Assembly (NCBI GenBank): GCA_015847255.1
Contig: JADLZK010008219.1
Span: 806,001 to 870,000 of the forward strand
DNA from: Hyparrhenia diplandra
Lineage: Eukaryota; Streptophyta; Magnoliopsida; Poales; Poaceae
Direction of reading: 5' to 3'
Length of the DNA stretch: 64,000 bases
Made by a program: the position numbers and the translations under genes
Notes under the pieces: model-generated
What the model was told of the DNA's origin: nothing
What the model saw: the letters and a program-made list of their open reading frames with translations, nothing else
Databases searched by the model: none
Shown: piece after piece, positions 45,635 to 56,205 of the stretch
How positions within the stretch are numbered: position 1 is the first letter of the stretch
Layout: each line of letters begins with the position of its first letter

Positions 45635-47410
45635 TCTATACATAAGCTATAATTTTCGTAGATGACCACCATCAGTTGTAACAGTCCACAGGCCAAAACC
45701 GTCCGATCCGAAACAACGCAATCACAACCGTCCACGTCCTCTTCCTCTGCCTCGCGAAGTACTGCCCATCTTCCAGAAACATCACCGCCGCCTCTCCTCC
45801 CCGTTGCTCCCATGACGCCGCCACCTCCGTTCTCCCTCCCCAGGTCGCCCTCAGCGCGACCGACCGGAACTTGCAGAGGCTGCCTCGGCCTACCTGGTCC
45901 GTCGGCCGGCGCACGAACTGACCCCTCCGCTCCGCATCCCCTGCACCTCGCCGCCGCCGTCAATCCAACATCGCCTCCTCTCTGCCGCATCAAGCCTGGG
46001 CCTCCGAGGGCATCGCCTGCGCGACGGCGTGCGAACGACAGCTAGCCTGTGGCCGGGAACACGGCCTGGCGCAGCCACACGACCATGCCCTAACTGTGGA
46101 TCCCGAATCTTGCAACGCCGCTACGTTGCCCAGGTGCGTCTACGCCTCAACTCCTGCTTCCACCAGTGTTCAGTGTCTACAGCTTATCCAATTTGCACTA
46201 ATCGTCACGTCATTGTGTTACCTAACTATGACGTGCTGATCCTCTCCCACTGATTAGGGCATACAAAATGAGGCGTATCCTGATGGCCAAGGTTGTTGCC
46301 TTTGGTGGACGCACAAACAATGAACTGGATAGCAGGAAGATCACCCCTCAAAAAATCTCAATGCAACACTTATTCATGCAGGTCTGAACTGAAATTTTGT
46401 TGAGTTACTATGTCTTTGCATATAGCCTGAATTTGTAACACTGCTCTCGATTCTCATCTCAGTGTTCTGAATGATGTAAACCCAATACAACAGTTGCATC
46501 TGCTTTAAATGAATTCATGTTCCTTCCCACAAATTTTTATACTATGTTTGCAGTAAGATTGGGAAAAAAAAAAAAATCTCTCAAATCTAATTAATGCAGG
46601 TAACATCTACTATCTAATCTGAAATCATGTTCAGTAACTGTGTCCCTGCACAGAGCCTGAATACTACGGTAAGATCGCAATAGATACACATGGTAATTTC
46701 GGACAAACCTCCATACTGCTATCTGATGCAGGTGATGAAAATGTATTTTTGGCTCAATAGCATCTGATGAAAAAAAAAAGATCTACATGTAAAAAATATG
46801 GCACCTTTTTTTTTCCCCAACTCATACATAGTTACGAAACCAGATTTGGTTGGAGGACATTACAAACACTTTATCCAAACATCAATATAAAGAACATGGC
46901 ATCTGAAGCTGCATAACCGTAACACTTCGTTTGAGAAAGAAGTTGCTCCAACTATTCAAAATGTTGATGCACAAACCATGGCACTGCCATGCCATTTGGT
47001 ACAAGTTTCAGAGGACAACTTATAAAGCGCATGACACAAGTAGCCAACTCTTTTAACACCTTAACCTTTTTGGATCCAGGTAGACTACATTGCCCTTATA
47101 ACATACTTCCACTACCTGTTTGCACATTCTGAAGTCTGATGTAATCCTTCCCGGTATGCATCTCTTCTCTGCCTCCATCTTCACCTTTTTACATCCAAAT
47201 TGATAAGATTGCCCTCATTTATCACCTATGGTTAAAATGAACTCAAAATATTTCCCAATTTCCTGCTTAGCCAGATACTTTATAATTATTGTGCAAGTAT
47301 CTTTCATTACCTACAATAGTACCCTTATATGTACAAAACTCACTTTTGTCCTTCATATTGGAACACAAATTCAACTTGATGCCCGTGCGAAGCACGGGGG
47401 TACCTGCAAG
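45635..47410 (+). mobile_element. Helitron-like element
   Basis: Begins TCTATACATAAGC after A (45634) and ends with the hairpin GCCCGTGC-GAA-GCACGGGG followed by GTACCTGCAAG and T. The 5' TC, a 3' hairpin about 10 bp from the end and insertion between A and T are Helitron features. The last four bases are CAAG where CTAG would be canonical, so there is one mismatch. The flanks join to match copy 2 (52450-52500), confirming an insertion. The first 450 bp are GC-rich and proline/serine-coding in one frame (45662-46045), perhaps a captured gene piece. No Rep/helicase is present. Confidence 0.6.
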
Positions 47411-47713
47411 TTTGAATTAGTTTAGTACAAGGTCATCACTTTCTCATCGGCTGCATCATAGTAGCATCAGTAGAATTAAGCAGCCATACACGGCACACGC
47501 ACGCGCTGCATCATCGAGCTTTATTTATTGATTGCTCTCATGCTCCTTATTGCTTACTAGTAGTATCTTACTGCACCCTGCAATCACAACAAAAAAAATG
47601 TCCAGCAAGGACGACAAAGATCGTTGAGGATAGGATGATGCGTGGATCCATGGAGAACAAATGAAATGAAAAAGGTAACGAACAACAGTTACGTACTTGG
47701 AGCAGTCGGTGGT
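47411..47713 (-). pseudogene. relic of an nsLTP gene: last codons of exon 1, intron and exon 2 only
   Basis: 47568-47577 equals the last exon of copy F (V, Q, stop). The intron follows with the acceptor TGATTGCAG and donor AA|GTACGT intact (AACAGTTACGTACTTGGAGC on the plus strand). About six codons of exon 1 (TTDCSK) remain up to 47713. Beyond that the similarity to F stops abruptly and unrelated sequence begins. The downstream flank 47411-47567 matches 52500-52658. It is the remainder of a duplicated copy of nsLTP F, cut by recombination. It cannot make a protein. Confidence 0.85.
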
Positions 47714-48072
47714 GTAATGCTAGGGATGAGAGCCGAAGGTCGGAAGCAATCACCAATGGGAAGGAAGCAAATGAAGTATAAATTCAGGTTTTATTATACA
47801 TAAATGCAATGCAAGCAGAAGGAACAATACATACATACACACTGGAGCTGGTGTTACAAGCGCAGCAGCACTAATTTATTAATGAAAGGAATAGTAGTCA
47901 GACAAAGCAAGACTGCAGGAGGAAGCAGCATGAGCTTGAGCGCTAGACGCATTGGCAGGCTGTTATTCAGGAGACAGAGGCAGACCGCCGCAGACCATGG
48001 TGTGGCCTGTAACTGGAAGAAGCACCGTGGGCAGCTCCGGCTCCGGCTCCGGCTCTGGCTCCAGCGGTGGCC

Positions 48073-50536
48073 CTAGGAGTTACCGCCCGGTTCTTCCAGT
48101 CCACCTTGCCACCTGCGGATGCCGGCGTGAGACAGCAGGGCCCAGACATGGGTGATGAACTCGCCGCCCTGCGCGAGGCGCTGCATGTGCTCCTCCGTGT
48201 TCTCGGGACGGCGCGGGCGTAGACCAACGCCTTCACCCAAAAGCCTGCCACTTCCTTCCAGCGCCGGGACGGCGGCTTCCTCCGGAGCTCCTGCCCCAGC
48301 TGCACCCCATCGTCGAACGGGCGGTCCATCCACAACCTCTCATCTAGCATGACTCGGAGCTCCTGCAGATCGTCGCGAGTATCAATTTTGTCCATTGCTG
48401 CCAGCAGCTTGTCCTCCCCGCTGCCACCTCGCCGCACTTCCCTTGCCCGCCGTGCAACTGCATCGTACACCTTCTTGGTGTCCACTGGCGGCCCAGGGAG
48501 TAGCTCTGGCACTGAAGCCACCAGGTAGGCGCAGTACTTGGACAAAGCCGTGGCCACACGATGATCCTTCTCCACAGCTGCCCTTTCAGCGGCTGTGCTG
48601 CAACTCTTGAGGAAGCCCTTGTCGTCGTGCCGCTGCGCTTAACTCGCAGTAACACGTGGCAACGTGCCAGGTTAGCACACTGGATGTGTACTTCTCAGCA
48701 ACCGAGAGCTTCCTACGGGCAACAGATTCAAGATGGGGATCATAAGAATGAGAGCGCGTCTTACGGAGAGCAGGATGATTATATTTGGAACCGAGGTGAG
48801 CAGATTCATTATCCGAACGCTTGCTTATCTGTTCAATCCTCCTCCTTTCATCACCAACCGTTGGAGATGGCCAAACACTTGCGTCGTCAGACCTGATCTC
48901 GCTAAGGAAGCCAGCAACTGATGCCTTGATATCAGAGTGCAGCTCAATGGTGGTGTCCCCTGTGCCGCTGCCGCAGAGAGCCTCCAGGAGCTCTCGCCCC
49001 ACACAGCGCCCAGCCCAAGCATCCCCGAGACAATGGAACAATACTTGCGCGCGCCGACGGCGCGCATGTTGATTCTTCTGCTGGCCTGGTGAAGCACTGC
49101 AGGCAGCCGCCAGTTGGTTCCACCATTGAGTGCTGCCCGAGCTTGCCCTGCCATAGGTAGCTCTCAAACCAATTGATCCTGAGAAGATGCGCTCTCAACC
49201 TCAGGCACCACCCCCTTTTCAGATGGATCCCTTGCTCCAAATCACCTCCTTGCTGCTGCTTCATCTCTGCCTCCTCCTGATCTTGTCTTCTCCTCTGCTT
49301 CTGCTTCACCTCTGCCTCCTCCTCTTGTTTCCTCCTCTTTCTTGCGGAATCACACGCAAAGGCAACTCTGGCCCAATTCGAGGTCCAACAGCGCAGCAGC
49401 TGAACCACCTGCAGCAAAGCCAGGGACACAAGGATGACTCCGGTGATAACAAGGTCTGCTGTTGTGGTGCCCACGACGGTAGTGCCATGGCTACCACCCC
49501 AACGGACGGTCCTCGTCCCAGGCATTGCAGCAACCACCCCAACAAAACATATCCCAACCAACGAAGCCAACACCCAAATACTAGCAGTTTTTGCCTCATA
49601 GTAATGCAGGAATGCGTTGCTGGTGAACAAGATGTCATATAGGAAAGCCAACTCGACCTCAACCACCTTGAAGGCCCACTCCATGACCCCATCATGGTCC
49701 CCTTTCAACTCAAACCAGTTGGATGACACTGACTTGTCAAAAATCATTGTTTCATCGTCTTCCTCGACCCCAAGTAAACGCAGTTGCAGCATATGAGACA
49801 GAGACAAGGAGAGGCACACATCACGGATGTCGGACCTTAGCTCACCACCTTTGTACATGGAATTTATAGCATGCACCTTGACTGCTACATCAGTTTTGGT
49901 TTCATCAAGGGGTAAATGAACCATCAACCTCTTTTCTCTAGTAAAATATCTTAGCCCCACAGTAAATAGCTCACTATCTTGGGTGTCTCTGATTACGTTC
50001 CGCATTCTGCCTGGCAGCAAAAGAGCCATTGACTTGTGAAAGCCCTTGAGCAAAGTGATGGCAGATAGAACGCAAATGGCTATGTTACCTATATCACTAG
50101 AAATGCTTGATATACTCATCAGCAGGACATATCCACAGTAGAGGAAAAGCTGATACAACATCTTCCAGACCTGGCTCTTGTTGTCAAAGCTGAACATGGT
50201 GACCGAGTCGACGCAGCAAAGGAGGGTGAACAAGGATACGGCCCATATGGGATACATCTCACTCTTCACCGGCGAAGACTGCATCAGGCCAATGCTATAT
50301 GTCCCCAGGGACAAAAATAACGCATTTGCAGCCAAGAAGCCCTTTTGGAAGATCCAACCGTTGGACCAACGGCGGCAGGACCCACAGGTTGCGAGGAAGA
50401 AGGAGATTGCAATAGCCACCAATGCTAATGCCTCAATACGGAGCACTGTGCCCCTTGGATTCATCCACAGACCTCTCAGCTTATGCATCAAGGTTGTTGA
50501 CGTTGCGTTTCCAATGTGCTGCACCACACTCGCCAT
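48073..50536 (-). pseudogene. DUF4220/DUF594 plant membrane protein gene, frame-disrupted
   Basis: Likely start MASVVQHIGN at 50536; the frame stays open upstream to 50635. The long first part has about six membrane segments (ALALVAIAISFFLA, FLAANALFLSLGTYSIGL, IWAVSLFTLLCCVD, LFLYCGYVLLMSI, WVLASLVGICFVGVV, DLVITGVILVSLALLQ) and a charged stretch KRRKQEEEAEVKQKQRRRQ, as in the grass DUF4220 family. The C-terminal DUF594 part follows in other frames: HVATCYCEL, then KDHRVATALSKYCAYLV, and finally NTEEHMQRLAQGGEFITHVW. The frame changes near 49100, near 48640, and by two extra C within 48218-48230. No intron fits these places. The function of the family is unknown. Pseudogene or assembly error. 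Confidence 0.8.
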
Positions 50537-50639
50537 GCGGTGATAATCACCCTTGAAAGAAGACAAAGGCATTGTGTAAGGAACGACGCCGTATACTAGA
50601 GCATTGTCAGACTTCATCAACATATGAGTTGTCACTCTA

Positions 50640-51850
50640 GAATTTATTTATCATGTTATTTTTTTCATTACCATTTATCAGATTGCACTGTGGCCCACTA
50701 TGAAAAGAACGATCAGAATGAATAGAACTTTCTCGGTTTATTTTTTGTAAATGCATATTTTTATAATCAGCCATTTCACTCATGTTCCTGATTGAACAAA
50801 AGCAAAACACCAGATTCAGATCTCTTCCAACTCAAAATTCAAACATAAAATGCATGTCAAACTTGAAGGTGAAATCGATTCCAAATGCTAATACAAATGT
50901 TCAAATTCCTGAATCAGTTATCCAGTAAAAAAAGGGTTAGTACATCCTTCTGAAAAGTCAGAGATCGATTCTTTCCCAAAAACAACAAATAATATGAAAA
51001 TACAGAACTAGATGGCCAAGCATCATTATTTTCAAAACAAGTGGCCGGATCTACAGACTTTATGACACGGATTTTGCGCTTTTCTATTTATGTGTGACAG
51101 ATAAATTAGTTTTTGTTGCAATAAAGAACTAGCTAGGTTATCGTGAGCAAAAGAATAAGTTTTGTCTTTGTGACAGTCTCATACCATGCTCCTGCTTCTT
51201 TGCTCCAAGCCGCCGAGTTGTGCTCGATCTCCTCTGTCGGCCCCCAAAGTGTAGTCTGGAAATGCTACTATGTGACCTGAATTTCTTGTATTAAGCAGGC
51301 CAAGATGGAGGAGGCCGGAGAGATGGAGTAGGTTTCAAATGTGAGCAAATTAAACAACTGATGACTACCCGAGCTGCTTTCCATATTTGCTCTTATATTG
51401 GAAACTTTATGCGTTGCTCTTCACTCACGTATTCTCTCGTACTTTTGATTCCCAATATCTTGCTTAACCGTTGGTGCATTGTGGGAATCTTTTAGTTGCT
51501 TGTGTTACCCACAAGTCACCCGTACCGCAGGAATAAGAAGTCTTTCGATGGGCGCCACAGTACCTCAATGGGATGTAGATCTTTCAAATATAGAAGAAAT
51601 AAAAAAAAACTAATTGCACAGTTTGCTTGTAAATTGCAAGACTATAACACCCCAAAACCACAAACCCTCTGGGATGCTACTAAACATCACAAAGACTAGC
51701 TAGACATATACTAAATAAATAAACGACAACACCTCCTTTGTAATTATAAGCAACACAGAAGTGAGAACAAATATAAGCCACATATTAACCACACTAGCAT
51801 TAAATAAACATCCAAGAGCAAAAGGAGTCTTAAAAACAATGGCGAACTCC
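50640..51850. other. intergenic, no gene seen
   Basis: AT-rich sequence between the DUF gene and the second copy of the local duplication. No domain-like frame was found. Confidence 0.5.
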
Positions 51851-51856
51851 TACCGC

Positions 51857-52660
51857 CCCAACTATAATGTTTGTGTATGTTTGTCTGTAATTAAAAGAAA
51901 ATGCAGGCCTTCGAATCTATGGGTGCTAGTTCAGAGGCAGATACCAAAAAAAAAATCAAATTATGCATTCATTTTCATCCATGAATTATATTTTCTTTGG
52001 AATTTCTGTTTATAAACAGTGTCAAGATTTTTTTTATACAAGAGATAAACAGTGTTGAGCCGAGGGATGAAGGCCTCAGTACGTAGTTGGGCTGTTACCC
52101 ATGGAGTAGTGGGCTGGTCCTACTTATTTTCCTCTGTTACCCTTCACCTCTTATACTATTGAGCCTTCCCCGAGAAAAAAAAAAAATCTAGCCCATGAAA
52201 CTAATTCGGAAATGATCCACCAGCTTCGGGCCGTTCACACTGGGCTATTTTTGAGTTTTCACTTGTAGCAAAACTAATAAACCTCATACATACTGTAGTA
52301 AAACTAATAAACCTCATACATACTGTAGTTATCAAGGTATATAATATGAACTATGATAAAATGTAGCAAAACTAATAAACCTCATACATACTGTAGTAAA
52401 ACTAATAAACCTCATACATACTGTAGTTATCAAGGTATATAATATGAACTATGATAAAAAGACCTGTACTTGTGATTCATATATTTGAACTAGTTTGTAC
52501 ATAGTACAAGGCCATCACTAATTTCTCATCGGCTGCATCATATCAGTAGCATCAGTAGTATTAAGCAGCCACAAACGTCCATAGACGGCACACGCATTGC
52601 ACCTCGATGTATATCATCGAGCTTTATTGTTCTCATGCTCCTTATTGCTTACTAGATCTT
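51857..52660. repeat. duplicated block, copy 2 (matches 43301-43730 and 47411-47567)
   Basis: This copy is uninterrupted: the block equal to 43301-43730 (51857-52236), a stretch matching the sequence between the LINE and Helitron of copy 1, and the flank equal to 47411-47567 (52500-52658). It leads directly into nsLTP F. Confidence 0.85.
52265..52460. repeat. 98-bp tandem duplication with an internal repeat
   Basis: The unit GTAGCAAAACTAATAAACCT...ATGAACTATGATAAAA occurs twice, nearly identical. Within each unit the ~36-bp piece ACTAATAAACCTCATACATA plus CTGTAGTA occurs twice. Copy 1 of the local duplication shows only one diverged version, so the expansion is recent. Confidence 0.9.
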
Positions 52661-53167
52661 ACTGCACCCTGCAATCACAACAAAAAAAATGTCCAGCAAG
52701 GACGACGAAGATCGTCATTGAGGATAAGATGATGGATGGATCCATGGATAACAAAATACAATGTAAAACCACCACACAACAGTGTTACGTACTTGGAGCA
52801 GTCGGTGGTACGGCTGATGGGGTAAGGTATGGCGACGCCACACAAGCCGGGAATGGCGGCGACAAGGTCAGGCTTGAGCGCGCCCATGCTGGTGGTGACC
52901 TGCTTGAGGCAGTTGCAGGTGGCTTGGCGGTCGGCGGCCGTGCCGGCGGCGGCGTTCAGGCTCTTGATCCCATTGCAGCAGGGCTGCCCGGGCGCGGGCG
53001 TGGAGGCCCCGCCGCGCCCATGGCGTAGCTGATGCAGGGGTCAGGTCCCGCACCACCTGCGTGCACGTCACCGCGCCGCTCGCCGGCGCCGTACCGGCGA
53101 TCACCACCAGTAGCGCCTCCAGCACGACGGCGACCACTACTTGATGATGATTGGTAGGGCGAGCCAT
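52659..53167 (-). pseudogene. nsLTP F: broken type 1 lipid transfer protein gene
   Basis: ATG 53167 (MARPTNHHQVVVAVVLEALL) starts a signal peptide ending near APASG. The mature part begins AVTCTQVVRDLTP. Exon 1 runs to 52793, intron 52669-52792 (donor AA|GTACGT, acceptor GATTGCAG|G), exon 2 52659-52668, giving the ending DCSKVQ. Two bases are missing: one in a G run at 53037-53040 (just before the second cysteine) and one in a C run at 53007-53010 (before the CC pair). Either side of them the sequence is fully typical (CCNGIKSLN, CNCLKQVTTSMGALK, GLCGVAIPYPIS). Divergent from B-D. As with copy C, both defects are length changes of single-base runs. Confidence 0.85.
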
Positions 53168-53243
53168 ATGGTGGTCTTCTTGGTCTCGGGAGTTGTTGAT
53201 CTGGTCTGAGTCTCTGATCTTTGAGCACACATGAGAAGTGGTG

Positions 53244-53251
53244 TTTATATA
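53244..53251 (-). promoter_or_regulatory. TATA box of nsLTP F
   Basis: TATATAAA on the gene strand (CCCTATATAAACACCAC), 77 bp upstream of the start codon. This is the best match to the plant consensus among the nsLTP copies here. Confidence 0.65.
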
Positions 53252-53779
53252 GGGAGAAGTGGAAGGCATTTTTCCATTTCTTTTCCTTAACTTTGGGTGG
53301 GAAGAAAATAACGCATCCTTAATCTCATGCGTAACGTCTCCATGATTAGAGAGAGTTTTATAATGATCTCCCTTTTTTACCGGCCTCTGCCTTTGGCCGA
53401 TTATTCATCTGAGCACGCAGTATATATATGCATGCATGATGAGTTGGGAGAGAGTATGTAGTAGTGGGTTTCGTGTGTGATTAATTCGATCTGCTTATCA
53501 ATATAGTTAGTTGGGCAAAACCAGCTAATCAATATAGTTAGCTATGACTAATATTTGCTCGAGCTATTAGCCAGCTAACTATTAGCAACTAATAGATCAA
53601 AACAGGGCACCACTAAGCACTCGTTTTCCGTGAAACCTTTGGATGATCAAAGTTGAGTAAGATTAGGGAGCGTTTCTTCAGAACTAGGTGGCGATGGCGT
53701 AGGAGGCGGTGCAGGCAGCAGGCTAAGTTTTTTTTTTTTCTTTTCTTACCTTAGCTTTTATCTGAAATAAAAGACTAAA

Positions 53780-54753
53780 GGGCTTATTGGATACACACCA
53801 CTGAAATTTTCATATTTTTGAAAGACGCCACTACTATTCGCCTAATTAGACTCACACCATTACAATTTCACTCAAGTTTGAAAGACACCATTATGTACCC
53901 TAGCAGGTGTATACATGTGCTAACAAGATTCGTATGGACCCTTTTGCCCCCGGCCTCTATGCATGGGCAGGTTGATTGGATCAAGTTAATTTCTATTTTT
54001 TCGAGCAGCAAGTGTCCATGCACGCCAAGAATAAATGAGACTCTAATTCACGTGCTTATATCACACAAGGTTGTTCAAATTCATTAAAACATGTCGAGTC
54101 ATAACATGAGCACACAAAACAAGATTCCTCAGGCAATTGTTGCACGCATAGAAGGCCTATCTGCGCACACATCTCTCCAGCTCAAACAAGATCTCAGGCT
54201 CCGGTCGTTGCCCTACACGGTCAAGAAGGTCGCTGGTCCTACCTGCTTGATTCCAAGACTCCCAGCCTAAAAGAAACAGTAACAAAATTATGCATGTTTA
54301 TTCCATGAGGATAAAGAAATGGTATGGTGTTTTTATTTATAGAATACAGAAAACTGAATTTGTTCTCTTTTAGCAATAATGTGCTCACATCAGAAAGGAG
54401 CGTTGGGCCGGGTGGGATCTGAACCTATTTGTGTGCTCATGTTATGACTGGATGTCTTTTAACGAATCTGAACAGTATAAAGCATGTAAATTATGGCCTC
54501 ATTCATGGCGTGCATGGACACTTGCTGCTCCAAAAATAGAAATTGACTCAACCTAATCAACCGCCCATGTATAGAGAGGCTGGGGGCAAAAGGGTCCATA
54601 CGAATCTTGTTAGCACATGTATACACCTGTCAAGGTACATAATGGTGTTTTTCAAACTTGAGTGAAATTGTAATGGTGTGAGTCTAATTAGACGAATACT
54701 AGTGGTGTCATTCAAAAACGTGGAAATTTCAGTGGTGTGTATCCAATAAGCCC
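53780..54753. mobile_element. Mutator-like element with ~330-bp inverted ends
   Basis: The left end GGGCTTATTGGATACACACC matches the right end on the other strand exactly. Inverted similarity continues to about 54110 on the left and 54430 on the right (CATAACATGAGCACAC is the innermost match). A 9-bp flanking repeat, AAGACTAAA (53771-53779) and AATACTAAA (54754-54762), differs at one base. The central ~310 bp (54120-54430) is of different composition and may be a captured host fragment. No transposase is present. It lies upstream of nsLTP F. Confidence 0.85.
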
Positions 54754-54769
54754 AATACTAAAACAGGCA

Positions 54770-56200
54770 GGAGTTCTGCCCTGGATTAAGGATGGACTAA
54801 GATTCAGTTTCAGTTGCAGTCAGGTTGCGCGTGACTGCGAGAGTTAGTCCATACATTGCGTGGTAATAGTTTGACTGACGATGAACTCATGCACATTTCA
54901 TTTCATCTACTGATCTCATCATCATTCATCCACTAACTAGCCAGCTACTACGATAATAAATAAACTGAAGAAGAAATATTGCAATTTGCATCCACTAACT
55001 AGTTACCTGAGACGATTGAAGTACGCACGTACACATTCGTCATGCCATGGATGATCTGCAAATTTCAGGCTATGCTTCATTGCTTCAGATTGGATGGTGC
55101 TACAAGCCGGAATGCAATCTGGCTACTCATCCGTCAGTGTGGAACATGAACGTCCATAGAAAGCCAGTGGATGGACACGCTTATTTGGTTGAGTTGGTGG
55201 CTGACATTTCAGACCTGTACCTAGGTTGAATACATGGAATGGTACCACACCACACATGCATATAGTATACATGCATCAATGCGCTCCGGTCCTGACAAAT
55301 ATCGAGATCATCGAAGATGCAAGCACATATGAACTAGGGGTACGTATCTTCATAGCTTTCAGAGTTTGTTCACAGGACAACCCTTTCTGTACATAACTCC
55401 AAGCAGATGTTTCTTGCGCTAGTCCTCTCTTGCATGAACTCTTGAGCACATTTTTACTACCATGAACTGTGACTCTCGATCAGAACTTGACCTTAGTGTC
55501 CTGTTGCTTGACTAGGTTGTTTTTCTACTTTCAAGTTCCAATGTTCCAATCACGACTCCTCTTGATCTGACAGCACTGCTCCAAGCAGAACAGAGGGGGG
55601 AAAATTATGACATTGTGGTGTCTGGTGGGAACAGAATGATTTGCCCTGTTTTGAGCACTTTGACTTCAGATATAGACACAGATTTTGCCCTAAATACTAC
55701 AGAGAATAATCCAACAGTAATTAAGTATGCATTGAGTACAAGAGATTGCATCATCACTAGAGCTAAAGTATAGGCAGCCTTTGGACAATGTTGCAACCGA
55801 AGTTGTTGATGATAACCAAAAAAAAAAAAGGACTTACCACATTGTCTTGGAAACAGTGCTGCCGGTTCAAGAAAGTTAGGACTTTGAACAATGCTTTGGA
55901 AATAGAAAGCTCCATCTTTAGTCGCACTTTACTGAATTATACAAAGAAGAGTATGAAACTAGTATGCACTCCAAAGGACTGCAAGAAGTAGTGGCCTGCA
56001 ACATAAGAACAAGTTTGCTTTTAGAACATATAAAGTAATATTCAGATCTGCAACAAAGTTGAGTAAGCAATTTAGAATTACCAATACTGTGGCCAATGGA
56101 AGTACGATCCCTCAGTGATAAAAAAAACCTAGCACCCAAGAGGGCTCCTGCAGTTCAGACTGGTCATTGCTCCATGCAGTCTGTGGCAACTGTGTATTTG
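54770..56200. other. intergenic, no gene seen
   Basis: AT-rich sequence downstream of the PPR gene. No domain-like frame was found. Confidence 0.5.
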
Positions 56201-56205
56201 GTTTT

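Noticed and set aside
45662..46045. 127-codon Ser/Pro-rich frame
   Set aside because: Low-complexity composition at the start of a Helitron-like element. A captured gene piece is possible, but there is nothing to support a working gene.
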